64,000 nt of DNA, taken from Magnaporthiopsis rhizophila. Lineage: Eukaryota > Ascomycota > Sordariomycetes > Magnaporthales > Magnaporthaceae. The notes beneath the pieces are model-generated. The model ran no database searches. It was not told the DNA's origin and saw nothing but the letters and a program-made list of their open reading frames with translations. Positions within the stretch are counted from its first letter, which is position 1, and each line of letters starts with the position of its first letter. The stretch is taken from positions 208,986 to 272,985 of the forward strand of contig PYSS01000043.1 of the NCBI GenBank assembly GCA_003049465.1. The letters run 5' to 3'. The position numbers were made by a program, and so were the translations under genes. Of this stretch, positions 10,050 to 21,605 are shown one piece after another.

Positions 10050-11345
10050 TTATTTTCCAGGGTTGAGGAGAACCTCCTCGCAGTTGGCGTCGAACCGGAG
10101 GTTCCAGAGACGGACAGAGGCCATGAACTTCTCGGTCGCCTCGAGCTCCCTTTCCCTTCCGAAGAGGGTCAGGACGAACTCGACCCCGGCGTTGTTGCCG
10201 AGCTTGGAGCCCCTGCGCTTGGAAGCCTGAAGCATGGGGGTCTCGCACTTCTTGAGCAGCTTGCGCAGCTTGTCCGTGAGGCGCTCACCGGACACGATGA
10301 AATCACCGACCATCTCCTTGACTTCCTTCTGGCGGATGGTGGGCATGATCTCGTCGGCGCGCTTGACCTTGCCCGAGATCTGGATCAGGAGAAGCCAGAG
10401 GTCACCAGCCATCTGGGCAATGGGATGGCCCTTGCCGTGCTTGTAGACGGTCCAATCGTAGATCCACTTGCCCAGGGAGTTGGCGTCGAAGACGCTACCG
10501 AGCAGGAGAATGGGGTGCTCCGTGGGATCCCAGTGGGTTAGTGAGTAGCCCTCGGGAATCCCAAAGGCCCTGGCATCCTCAAGGGTCGCGGTAGGGACAT
10601 CCGACGGCCTGGGTTCGGGGTGGGAAGACGCCTTCTTTGTGGTGTGATGTGAGCTAGAAGGCCGAGCCGTCTGCGACCTTTGGGGGACGGAGGTAGACGG
10701 CCGGCGGGACTGGCTGGGCCGGCGGGTGGGCTGCGGGGTAGGGGAGGGGAAACCATCCACTGGAGCCGGCATTGGGGACATTGATGGCATGCCAGCGTTG
10801 ACCTGCTCGTAGTAGGGGTAATCAGTACCATGCCCAGAGCGACTGTGATAGACCCTGCCGCCGCCGCCCCTGCTGTCCCGCCTCGACCTGGACTGTGCGG
10901 GCAGCACATAGGAAACACCGTTGATCTCGAAAAACTCGTCCTCGTCCGACTCTCCAAATCGATCCGAGTGCCGGTAGTACGATTGCGAGCTTCGGCGCTC
11001 GTGGTGGCTCGGGCGCGGCGCTGACCAAGAATATTTCCGCGATGACCGCGACTCACTCACATTCGCAGTCGCGTAGACGCCACCGCTGGTATAGCGCGGA
11101 GACACTCCCTCGGGCACCCCCGAGTAGCCATGGGCGGTCGGCGGGCGGGCGGGCATCGAGGGCTGCTGGTAGCTGGTGCTCTTGTGGCGCGTGTGTGCGG
11201 CACGCGTCGCCGGCCGCTGCTGCGCGTACGCGTAGTCGGGAAAGTCGTGGTAGCGGTGCGGCGACGGCGTCGGCGACGAGCTGGTGTAGTGCTCGTCGTA
11301 GGCAGCGTAGTCCCTTGCGGGCGTTGGGCCTCGGGCGTAGGACAT
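10050..11345 (-). CDS. Conserved Pezizomycotina Ser/Pro-rich protein ('gp1'-type)
   Basis: Single-exon gene, 431 residues. The first two thirds are disordered and rich in Ser, Pro, Arg, His and Tyr, with no signal peptide. An acidic patch (SDEDEFFEINGVSYVLP) lies near residue 140. The last 165 residues form a conserved, mostly helical domain starting near FGIPEGYSLTHWDP and including SVFDANSLGKWIYDW and a C-terminal SVRLWNLRFDANCEEV. I recognise this domain from fungal proteins often labelled 'vegetative cell wall protein gp1'. That label comes from the disordered part and says little about function; lack of a secretion signal argues against a wall role. A TATA-like CATAAATA lies about 110 bases upstream on this strand. 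The gene stands alone, with more than 7 kb of non-coding DNA on each side. Confidence 0.85.
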   Translation of the reverse strand: MSYARGPTPARDYAAYDEHYTSSSPTPSPHRYHDFPDYAYAQQRPATRAAHTRHKSTSYQQPSMPARPPTAHGYSGVPEGVSPRYTSGGVYATANVSESRSSRKYSWSAPRPSHHERRSSQSYYRHSDRFGESDEDEFFEINGVSYVLPAQSRSRRDSRGGGGRVYHSRSGHGTDYPYYEQVNAGMPSMSPMPAPVDGFPSPTPQPTRRPSQSRRPSTSVPQRSQTARPSSSHHTTKKASSHPEPRPSDVPTATLEDARAFGIPEGYSLTHWDPTEHPILLLGSVFDANSLGKWIYDWTVYKHGKGHPIAQMAGDLWLLLIQISGKVKRADEIMPTIRQKEVKEMVGDFIVSGERLTDKLRKLLKKCETPMLQASKRRGSKLGNNAGVEFVLTLFGRERELEATEKFMASVRLWNLRFDANCEEVLLNPGK

Positions 11346-11454
11346 TTTCGATCAAACGGTGTGCGGTGGGTATTCTTGTGATGAGGCCGCAGAGGACAGA
11401 ATGGGGAATGAGGGTGTAAAAAGGAATTGATGATGTGTCGAGGCAACGCCTCTG

Positions 11455-11462
11455 TATTTATG
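11455..11462 (-). promoter_or_regulatory. TATA-like element of the gp1-type gene
   Basis: CATAAATA on the minus strand, about 110 bases before the ATG at 11345. Distance and sequence are compatible with a core promoter; not decisive. Confidence 0.35.
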
Positions 11463-14400
11463 GGGCGACGGCTTTTCAAAGGAATGCCGCGCAGATGTCG
11501 TGACGCGGGAGGAATAGAGTGACAATTATCCAAGTCACCTCTTGGGGATGTGGTCGGCAGAAAGAAGCGAAGAAGTGCGACTCCTGGAAAACATGTCAAG
11601 GCGTTGTGAATGATATCTCGACAATGGACTGGGATTTCAGTACAAAGCCGACAATGACGGCTTTGGCTGGTGTGTTGTTTGGTGGAAGCAACTGGACTCT
11701 GCACGTGAGATCCAGTTCTTTCGAAGGGCGATGCCAAAGGCGTTTGTAAGCGTCGTGTTGGTCTCGATGGGTTGGCAGATGCCAAATGGAATCAAAGTCG
11801 CTCTTTGGATTGAGGAGAAGAGGACATGCAGCCGATTTATAACAGAAAAGGTGGTCTCACCCGGAGTCCCGCAAACAAAGGGGAAGGGGCACTTGGGCGT
11901 GTGGGTTCATATGCAACAGGGGTTTGTTTGCAGGGGGGGTGCCACAGCAAGGATGGTGCAAGGACCCCCTGGTCACCAAATGTTGCTCCCTAGCGTTTAG
12001 CGTCGCAGGAGGGGGTGGCGTTAGCACACGAAGTACCCAGTCGCTTGGAGCTTGTACCTGGCACCTGCTCGACGAGGTAACTCACCAGAAACGGCCCCGC
12101 CCAACCGTATTTCGTCTATGACACACGGTGGTCCCGCTAAGTCGCACGAGGAGGGATAACTCGCACCAGTGAAGAGGCGTCGCGGAAGAGGCCAATAGGA
12201 GGGAATGCCTTGCAGCGCCGTGTTTTCAGCTGTGCGCCAACAATCAAATGTGAAGAGGGGAAGAAAAAAATGTGTCGAGGGGACTAGGGCAAAAGAAAGG
12301 AGGCTGGCGAGCGAATAACGACGTCCTTGGACCCCGTCCGTTCTTGCGCAAGGTCTTGTTGGATGGGATCGCTGTAAGAGTCACTCGTCAATCGCTGGTT
12401 CTTTTGGCTTCCACTTTCCCTTGTTGATGCGTGTCCCCTGCGGTCAAGGGCAAAATTTTGCGGACGGGTCGAAGATCCCGGTGCCGTGGGAAGGATGGGT
12501 TCCCCCAACCCCAGCAAGCTGATGCAAGCGAGATTTGAGTTGGTGGCTTTGTAGGACGGCGACCGGCTCGCAGAAGCGGGCCGGGCTGCGATGGTAATTT
12601 TGAGTCCCCGGATTGGGCAAACGCAGGAAATTTTCGCCTCGTGTCTGCTCGAGCAATGTGGGAAGGCTCAGCGCACAGTCGTTTGGCCGACGACAGTTGA
12701 TGCTGGAAACTTTTGTCCCCAGCAGCGTCTCCAGCAGCGCTCCCCCCTGCGGTCGATGGTGTTTCTTATTGCAGAATGCGCCCCGTGCTTGAAACAAAAA
12801 GAAACTGACGCCTGTAGGACCGTGCTATCGCCACTGAGGCAGCCAGGCAGCCGAGACTCCAACTGACGGAACGCGTACCACAGAATTGCCTCCGGGAGCA
12901 CAGTTCCAGAGTGGACACACGTGTCGGACCGCGCTCGACGCTCGTCGTTCTTGTTCTGATGAAGCCGGATTCCCCGGAGCGGGTCGCCCTAGGTCAAAAG
13001 GTAATTTGCCGGTGGCGAGTGGAGATGTAGCCTTTCGCTGCGAGATGTCATCCAGCGGCTGGGTGGACTTGGACTACGGGCCTATTGGTAGCGTCGACGG
13101 CCGGGCTTCGAGAAAGGCTGGGGGGGGCGTGTTGTAGGCCGTGATGCCGAGTACGACAGCTGGAGGGAGCTCTGGACTTCGCTTGCGAGGCTCGCCGCGA
13201 CGGTTGAGGAAACGAGGTTGCAGCAGAGAGATTCGAGTCATTCCTGGTTGGGACTTCGGAGGCAGGCAGGCAAGGCGGCCACGCCATCCACTAGGTTGCG
13301 GCACCCGCGGGACGTTTGACGATGCACGAGACGAGGTAAGCTGCCACGGCGAGGAGGCAGTGGCGATGGGATGGATGGATGGGATGGATGATCAGCTCAG
13401 AGCCAACCACCTCCTGCGAGCCTGGAGCGTGAACTGGGCGTGCGACTGCAAGTCAAGGCGTTCGACCACGGGGCGGCTCTTCGGGCTTAACGTATTTATC
13501 TCTTCTGACTGGATCTCGACATCCCCTCCGTTAAACACAGGGCGGATGGATGACGGATATCCAGAGGAGGCGTGATCCTGCACACCACCCTGCACGATGG
13601 CGACATGGGATTCTGTCACGCCCATGTGAGGATCAGGCTCGCGCCTGCCTACAGGGGCCACATGCGCGCTGGCGCGTCAGCATTGATTGGCGGGCTGGAC
13701 TCGTTTGGTGCGCCACGAGAGTGTCTGACCCCTCCGCCTCGGCTGGCGGGCAATTTTGTTGTGCGCCTGTTCACGGTGTTTGATCCCACCTCCCGAGCGC
13801 CTTCCTTCCCTCGCCGGCGGCATCTTGGGCCGCAAGGCTCGGGCAATGGGGATCAAACGATGGAAACGTGATAGGCCGGTGCGTCGCCCCAGACGAAATC
13901 ATTGGACATGGAACAGCAGTCGGCACACAGCAGGATGGCTCCCAAGCTCCCCAAGCTCCCACAACCTCTCCACACGTACAGGGCACTCAGCACTGAGGTA
14001 CATCGGACATTCAATCCTTTGAACCTTTTCCAGAGCGCAAAATCCTTCCGGATGCTGATGGATGCTCGCACCGCATTTTATTTCCAAGGCCAGCACCCTT
14101 GCGACCGATGCTACCTCAGTGGCGGAAGAGGCGTCCTCACCTTCCTCTTCCTGTCTGGCACGTCGCTCAGCATGCACCCTGCTACGCACCACGCTCCCGA
14201 GATAATTCTCGTCCATATCAGGCCAGACACGGGCCGACCTACATATGTAGAAATCATCCCCGCCTCGGGCCTATTAATTGCGCTTCTGTACGACAGCGAT
14301 AAAACTCCATGTCACGCGTGTCGTGCAGAGCCCGCGGACACGAACTCTTGGTGGCCTCGGTTTTGCTTGATCACCACACCCGTCTGCGTCCCCTTACGTC

Positions 14401-17165
14401 GACCACCCCTCAGATCATGGTCTGCACCAGCCCAGACTCACGACCGCGTCTAGCTTCCTCCGTACAGTACTGTTGGCACAGTCCTGCCATGCCCTCCGGT
14501 GAGCCAGCAAATCGGGGTGCAACTCTGGCTTGACAAGTCGAGGCGGTTCTTGCGAAATTCTCTCCAAGGACGCAGCGATCAACGAAAATGGAAGCCCCGC
14601 CCGACAGAAGGACAGGGGTCGGCACGCCCTGCTCTCTCCCCTAGCGTCCGCAGGGGACAAACCACACGCCCTCACACCCGTTTCTTCACCTTGGAAAACC
14701 CCCTACAGCCTCTGCTTTGCCCCCTGTTCGATGAATCCTTGTCCTTTGGCTGCTACTGGGGCCATGGGAGATTCGGACCGTGCAACTGTCCGGCCATTTC
14801 ATTTGCCTTCTACCCCTGTACCCCTCCTCCATGAAAATTTTTTCTGTTTGTTGATTACTTTTTCCCAGGGCCTTGTCGCACCAGCCCCCATCTGCCCTGT
14901 TATTTTCCCCAGGACGACGGCGAGAAAAGAACAGGGGAAACAGGTGGGCAGGAGCTACGAAATCGAAAACCAAGGCGAAGACCACCAAGCGGGAGTTCTC
15001 GAACACAGGACACAGAAGGCAGGTGACTCACATGGGCGTCGGTCACGGAAGCACGACGCATGCCTGGGTGCCCGTCGCTTTCGTTTTTGCTGCGTTGCGG
15101 TCCAATATCATCCCAGCAGCCTTGGGTTTGGCCAACCGCGGTCGCTCGAGAGACTCCTCTCCGCTCCCGATTGGACACGGGGCAGCGCTGAGGGTGCCCC
15201 TCCTGCACAGCTCCTGCAGCCGCTGCGGACTTGCAGCGTCTGCGCCGGGAGTCCCACCTCGCCAGCACACGCCCACACCCTCCCATCGCGCACAAAAAAC
15301 TGCCCATTGCGCCCCTGTCGACTGGCTGGGCTTCAACCCCAGGTGAAAAAATTTCGCCCAGGGGGGTGTTCCAACGGGGGACCAGCATGCGGCCGGCAAA
15401 GCATCTCGACTTGCCCTCCCAACGCACACACTCACAGAACGAGAAGGAAGAAAAAACAAGCCCTTCACCGACTCTTCGTATGCGGCCGCGATATGCAGGT
15501 CGCCCTGGTGGGCGGATGCGATCCGCCCAAGATTTGGTGCCTTGGTGGGAGAAGACTGCGCCCTCCCCTCCCTCCACCTTCATGCCTACGTGGCCGACCG
15601 CCCATTTGAAGGCCAGTGGTGACGTGACGTAGCAGAAGAATGTGAGAAAGGCCTTCAAACCATGCTCCGGGACCAGACGGTCCCTCCGTCTCCGGGAGAC
15701 CACTTGTGTGGGCCGAAGAAACAGGCCCATGGGGCACCATCCTCCGCGGGGAGCAGATGGCGGCCGCACGAAATTGCCACAACATGGCTTCCCGGCACGA
15801 CCCAGAAAAAAAGAAGAAAATGTTGAGACTGCAGTTCATGGCGGAGAGTAACTTTGACGGGGTAAATCATACTGTGGGCTCAATTATTGTTTGGTCGGGG
15901 TGCCTATCCAGGGAGGTCCTAGGTAGCCATCTGCAGCTGGGTCGACAGCAGGAGTGTCAGGGGTGTACTTTTGCTGGGCCGGGTTCCTCGGAATAATCCC
16001 TTGCCCTGGTTATAATACGGATACGAGCAACGACGAAAAAAAATAAGAGAAAGAAAAAATGAGGAAAAGAAATAAAAGTAAGACAGATTTCTGTTTACGA
16101 CGCAAAATGCAGGGCCAGTCGGGGCGCAAGTCAACCCTACATCGCTGGCCTTTGGGTGGGCTGCATCCCGATGTGTGCGCTCGCTCGCTGCCCAATCCCA
16201 CCAGTCACAAACGCATGGCTCGCTGCGCGCAACCGGGCATCTGGGCGTCCACGACTTGACGTACAAATTAGATGCCATGATGCCCAGAGAGCCTCTTTAT
16301 TGCTCGTCTTTTGACGTGCGCCATGCCCAATAATATGGCTGCCTATGAGCCGTCTGACATCACGCAGCTTTTTTTCTCCCTGTGGGTTTTGCCGAATGAG
16401 AGGCGGAGTTTGCTGGGTCAGCTGTGTAAGGCAGGAAAGTTGGGCGATTCTTACGCCCTGAAAACATGGCGACGTGATGTGCTCATCTCTTGTTGAGAGT
16501 ATCCAGGCAGCAATCTCGAGTTAGAGTTGGTTCTTTGCATTACAACCCCGCCAGAAATGCACTCAGCCTTGCCCCGGGGAGAGGTTGGGATAGGGGATGT
16601 CAGGCATGGAGGGGTTCACAATCCAAGCTGAGCGAGGAGTCACTGAAAAGGGGTTGCGATGACCGTGCGAAACGAGGACCAAAAAAAACAAAGAAAATTA
16701 AGTCCCGATGCAGGAGACGCACGGCCCACCTGCCTTCCCGCGAATGAGCGTAGTGGATCGGACGGCTTCCAGAACCACGCTTGACGACGATTACATAAAC
16801 CTGCCATGTGGCTTTTGCTTCTGGCCCGTGCCCTACAGCCGGCGGGCACCAGATCGGCGGTACGTATATAAGATATAGAGCGCACCAGCCCCACCAGCGC
16901 CCCATCACTAGCAAACCCCCACCCTTGTCAATCCCGAGCGGCTGGGTGGACATGTGGCGGTGCCCACGTCCGGCTCGCAATGACCAAGCTGGTGGTGGAG
17001 CCCGGGATGCTTACGGAAGCAAGGAAAACGGCCAGGCCGGCCGGCAGCGCCACCATGCTTGGGTCTTGGCGCCCGATGCTGCCCACAACCGACATTTGGC
17101 CGCGTTGGGCCGACGTGCACGCATGGTTTTGCGGTAAATTGAAGGGACAGGAATAACCCGAACCA

Positions 17166-17166
<1 letters not shown>

Positions 17167-17202
<36 letters not shown>
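17167..17202. repeat. Poly(A) run, 36 nt
   Basis: Thirty-six uninterrupted A residues in otherwise GC-rich non-coding DNA. No duplicated flanks are visible. Confidence 0.9.
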
Positions 17203-17203
<1 letters not shown>

Positions 17204-19590
17204 CAGACGGACCTACCTAGAGCTGCGTAGCGAAATCCTGCCTTAGGACCTCTTGACGTCATTTTTGAGGCCAAATCAGTTTTGTCATCAATTCCATGAG
17301 CGAGAAAAGCAAAGACGGAGGCCTCGGACGCGGGGGGGTCGGAGATACGAACCAAACAAAATCCCGTCCCCTTTCGCCTCCTTCCAGCCCGAGGTGCATT
17401 TTTGGGTCGCCGCCGGGTATCGATCGGCACACACCCTCCCCTCCGTGCTTGCATACGTGTTTACCTTATCGACTAACACCCACCACAGCGGTAAGCTAAG
17501 GGACAGAGAGAGAGAGAGAGAAGAAAAATCCCGCTTTCCCCGTCTGCCACCTAGGTCCCTGGGGTGTGACTCACCGGAGGAGGACAAGGAAAAGGGGAGA
17601 AAGGGGAAGAAATTGTTTTTTTCGGAGGAAAAAAATAAGTAAATAAAAAAATAATAGGACTGACTGGTTGGCGGTCTGGGAGCTGGACCGCCCACGCTTA
17701 CCTCTCTGCTCCCCCGGTTGGCGGTCAAGAGTTGCGTCGGCGCGAACAGAGGTCCATCGTTGCGCCAAGTCGCCGGCAACGAACAAAAGAGGACAAGGAG
17801 AAGAAGGAGAAGAAACAGAAAAGTTTGCCACACCCCCTCCCCTGGCTCCAGAACACAGCTTTCTTTGCTGCTGTACTGTGGGTTCCCTTCGGGTCAAGCA
17901 GGGTGAGTCCTATGTACAGAGGAACGTGTGCCCTGAGGTCCCTTCCGGTGTCCAGCAGGCAGCAATGGCCCAACAGAAGCGTAACGGTTAAGTCAGAGTC
18001 AGATGGGGGAAAGGAAAACGAAACCCTAGGCTCTCTGTCTCCGGTTTTGTCCTGGCGCGCCTCGCTAGTTTCATGCGCCTCCCATTCTTCACATGAAGCT
18101 TGTGACGACGCTTTCCTTGCTGCCATCCCCTCTGCCATGCTCCCCCACCCTCCTCTCCGTGAACCAGGGCTTCTTTGAAAATTTGTTGGATGGGAGGAGG
18201 GGACTCATCGACTTGTTTGGTCACGGATCCATATTCCTTGGAGGTATCCGGAGCGTTCTTCTCTCCTGTTGGTGCGTTGGGTTTCTTGCTGGCACGCCCT
18301 TCCGGACATGTACCTTTTCCTCTACCGCCGTGTCACTGTATTTCCCAAGCAAAACGCTTGCTTTTCCATTTCGCACTGGCCGGTTTTTATCCAGTGATAT
18401 CATTGCTGCTACGGTCCAAGCCCAAGGGGCTGTGTGCCCTTTGGACGGACTAACTCATTCCTTCACCGGCTCACATGATCGCGGTATCATTCGGTCACAG
18501 ATTTTATTTTCGACTCAGCCCAGCCCCAGCGGTCGATCCGGCCGCCTCCATCTCCCGCTAGGCTTTGGGACGCTCTCAGAGGTCAGGTTCCTAGTTAGGG
18601 GGGGCTTCACGCTAGCCCGGCGTCCTCGGCAGTGTCCCTCTCCAGACGGGCCGAGGCCTCCAGACCAGCTCATCGGTTTGGCAGTGGCGATTTCCCGGAA
18701 CAGAGCGTCGTCAGCGCTGCTGCCTGCCTTGTCGTCGTTGCCCCTTGCATACATGGACTGCCGCATCTTTTCTTAATGATCGGTCGATCTGCGAACATGG
18801 AAGCATCAGGGGTTGAATCAGGGAGGAGGTTGGCACCAATGATCTGTGGATTTTCTTCCGCGCTTGACAGAACGGGCAGGAGGGTCCGGAAGCTATATCA
18901 CGGTGATTCAACGCATGTCATATTCCACACTCGAAATTGGCCACTCGGTGATATTCCCACCGGTGTAACTATGCTGCTTCCGCATCTTATTGGCCTCGTG
19001 TCAGCCGTCTGCCTTTTGGTGTTCAACACTGTCGTTTGGTAGTAATGTCAGACTCGGGTACACCAATTGCCGTCCCGAAGGTATATGGCCACCTCCCAAA
19101 ATGCCGGTGAACGGGATCGGCCAGTAGCTGTCCATGGACGGTAAAGGAACGGGTGCTCTTTGCCTTTACAATGTTTTGCATGACTCTGCTCCACCCAACA
19201 AACAGCCTCGCCCACCAGCTAGCTACCTTCCAGTCAGGAAACGAAACAGGTCCGTCTAGTCACCTCGTGAGAAGAGGGAGTCATCCATCGAGGCATCCAT
19301 GTACTGGGTGTTTCATAAGGTATACCCTTTGCCATTAAATCTATGTATGTTCAGCGGGGAAAAGGGGAGGTTACTATTAGTCCATTCCCACCGCCCCTGA
19401 CGACAATGAAATCCTTCAGTCCCCCTCCTTATTCGCCTCCGACCTGGCACCCCTTGCCGTGTATCTAGCTATGTTGCGAGGTAAGGATGCATCAATGTGC
19501 CCAGATACTCTCTGTCCGCGTTTCTCTCTCTGCCACTGGAGCATCGCCGTGCCGCCAGCGTCTGGGCAAAGAAGAACGATCTGGTCGGTC

Positions 19591-20097
19591 TCAGTTGGCC
19601 AGGCTCAGGACGTGCACCTCGACCGTCTCGTCCATCATCTTCAACATGTCCTGGTTCTCGACCCCGTCCTGGTCGTACGCGAGCTCCCGGTAGCAGTTGC
19701 GCAGCTGCCTCTCGATGCGCTCCCGCGTAAGGTCGGTCACGTTGCCTCTGGGGATGCGGTCCATCATCCAGGAGATTCCGGGACGATCGTCTTCAAACTC
19801 GATCAGCGCGCAGGTGATTGGGACGTTTTGGGCGGGGTTTGTGATCTGTCCCATTTGGACCCCGACGAATTCCGGCCACTTTTCCGACACGGCCATGATC
19901 CATACCCGCATGGACATTTCGATGTTGTGGATAGCTTTCTTGGCGCTCTCATCGTCTGCACCATGGACGATGGTGTTGGTATCTGGGTTGTACGACAGTC
20001 CGTACCGCGCGGTCGGCCGGCCGGTCGTATACATCTCCTCCGGCGACTGCATTGCTGCTGTCATCCACTGCCACACCTGGGGCCCGGGCATCGCCAT
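19591..20097 (-). CDS. Hypothetical protein, 168 residues
   Basis: Not recognised. The open frame extends upstream to about 20277, but its only in-frame ATG codons near the 5' end are at 20097 and 20091 (MAMPGPQVW); the upstream codon at 20277 is GTG. The context CCAAATGGCG at 20097 suits fungal initiation. A TATAAATAAG at 20301-20310 would put the transcript start near 20250-20280, leaving a 5' leader of about 160 bases. The protein has no signal peptide or membrane segment. It is rich in Met, Trp and acidic residues, with a Trp-containing middle (MRVWIMAVSEKWPEFVGVQMG) and a helical C-terminus ending DETVEVHVLSLAN. No other gene is near enough to suggest a role. Confidence 0.55.
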   Translation of the reverse strand: MAMPGPQVWQWMTAAMQSPEEMYTTGRPTARYGLSYNPDTNTIVHGADDESAKKAIHNIEMSMRVWIMAVSEKWPEFVGVQMGQITNPAQNVPITCALIEFEDDRPGISWMMDRIPRGNVTDLTRERIERQLRNCYRELAYDQDGVENQDMLKMMDETVEVHVLSLAN

Positions 20098-20277
20098 TTG
20101 GCTGTTGAGGGCGTTGGTCGCTGTATCTCTGCGGAGAGTGTCTTTGGCTGGATGATATGCTCGCTTGGCGGATGTGGTATGGCTCGAAGGCTGGTGTGTG
20201 TATGACGATTTGCTGAGTTGGAGATCCTTTCCGAAGAACGGTACTCGAGGGTGATGTTGAGTCCGTTCCAAGAACAC

Positions 20278-21605
20278 CCGGATAGAGCGGTGCTAACCGC
20301 CTTATTTATAGCCAGCTTTTCCCCTATCGATGCAGCAGTATTGTGCCTTTCTTATGAATGGAGACTTGGATTTGTTCCTAAGCGTATTCACTGCTCTTTT
20401 GACAAAAGACACTGGTGAGGGCCAAACAATACTGAAGCCGTACTGACATTAGACTGAACTATATAATAAAGGAATGTATACCAAGTGACTCTGCTATTCA
20501 CTTCCCCCTGCCCTGTCAGGGACGGCAAACATTTTCCGGATTCCCCAATCTCCCATCGGAGGTGGCATTCCATGGCCGCGTTGTGAAGCGTTTTGGAGAG
20601 TTCCGAGGGAATTAGAAGCAAAAAGGAAAAAGGAATTGATCAAATCCAGGAGGGTGCGGTGGGCGTATCGATATCGGGCTCGTCCCATCGGCTCATGGGA
20701 TTGGGATGTGAAGAGGTGATGATATGCCTCGATTTGGAATGGCCGTGCCGTCTGGATCGAGATCCAGGTCAGTATTGCCTCTTGGCGCTCCCAACTCGTC
20801 TCTTGTCAAGGGTAGACACCTGCAGGTCTGGTAAGGGGCTCAAGAAAGCGAGGAGTCGGATAACACGTGACATGGCGCCGATGCCTGTGAGTTCAGGGGT
20901 ATGTATAGCCTCAGGGGTCGAGGCAAGGCTGGGCCTTCCAACGCAACAAACAGCCCTCTGCAGCGGCGAGACGCTTTCGGTATGGGTCTATAGTGCATGG
21001 GAATTGGGTATGGTCTTTTGCTTCTGCGACGTCATTGCGGCCGGGGAATCGAATCAGAGCACCATCATCACGGCGAACGAATATGCCCGAGGTCAACGGC
21101 GGATGCGGGCTTTGAACAACACCACATGTTTCTATCTGCACCCTTGCCGTCGCATCGAGTAGAAAGCGGTGTTTCTGCTTGACTTGCACTGGCTGCTCAG
21201 CTAATGATTCGTCAGGAAATGTTGGCTACATGAAAGTAAGTTTGGGTTTGAGGCCAGTTTGCGCCTTGGTTGGTGGTATCAACGACTGCGCCGGATGAAA
21301 CCAGGTTATTTCTAGTTTGGATGGCGAACTGATGTGATTAAAACGACTTCAGTTATGCTTGCTTAAGTGACCGCATGTCGATGGGGTATCTAGTCTTGGT
21401 GTCGGGCCATCGTATCAACGAAATGCCCAGCGCGGGGTCGTGAAACCACACCCGTTTCTGGTTAGAAACGAGCGTCACCAACGCGAGGAGCGTCACATAT
21501 TCCCAGCGGTCTACAAATTCGTACATCTCTAGGCATGAGCAGATGGTTTCCCTGGCCGAGAAATTGTGAAGGGAAAAAACACCATTTACCGGAGAAGCGG
21601 TCAAA
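20278..21605. other. Divergent intergenic region, 1.3 kb
   Basis: Upstream region shared by the hypothetical gene (-) and the FAD oxidoreductase (+). No complete gene is seen. A minus-strand open frame that reads back from the FAD gene (21353-21649) has a protein-like composition with several Trp and Tyr codons; it may be a relic but has no clear start or match. Confidence 0.5.
20301..20310 (-). promoter_or_regulatory. TATA box upstream of the hypothetical gene
   Basis: TATAAATAAG on the minus strand, about 205 bases before the ATG at 20097. It supports transcription of this gene and the downstream choice of start codon. Confidence 0.5.

Larger units (their letters stand above)
11346..19590. 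other. 8.2-kb non-coding desert upstream of the gp1-type gene
   Basis: No gene is supported. The longest open frames (14530-15609 plus, 14900-15769 minus, 18093-18776 plus) overlap frames on the opposite strand, lack domains and have unbiased composition. The region contains a 36-A run (17167-17202), a GA repeat near 17508-17522 and several A-rich patches (16035-16080, 17635-17655). Part of it must hold the promoter and 5' leader of the gp1-type gene. Confidence 0.6.

Noticed and set aside
14530..15769. Overlapping open frames of 359 and 289 codons on opposite strands
   Set aside because: GC-rich DNA yields such frames by chance; neither has a recognised motif or convincing start.
18093..18776. 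227-codon open frame beginning with a hydrophobic stretch
   Set aside because: The start resembles a signal peptide, but the rest looks random and there is no support from splice sites or context.
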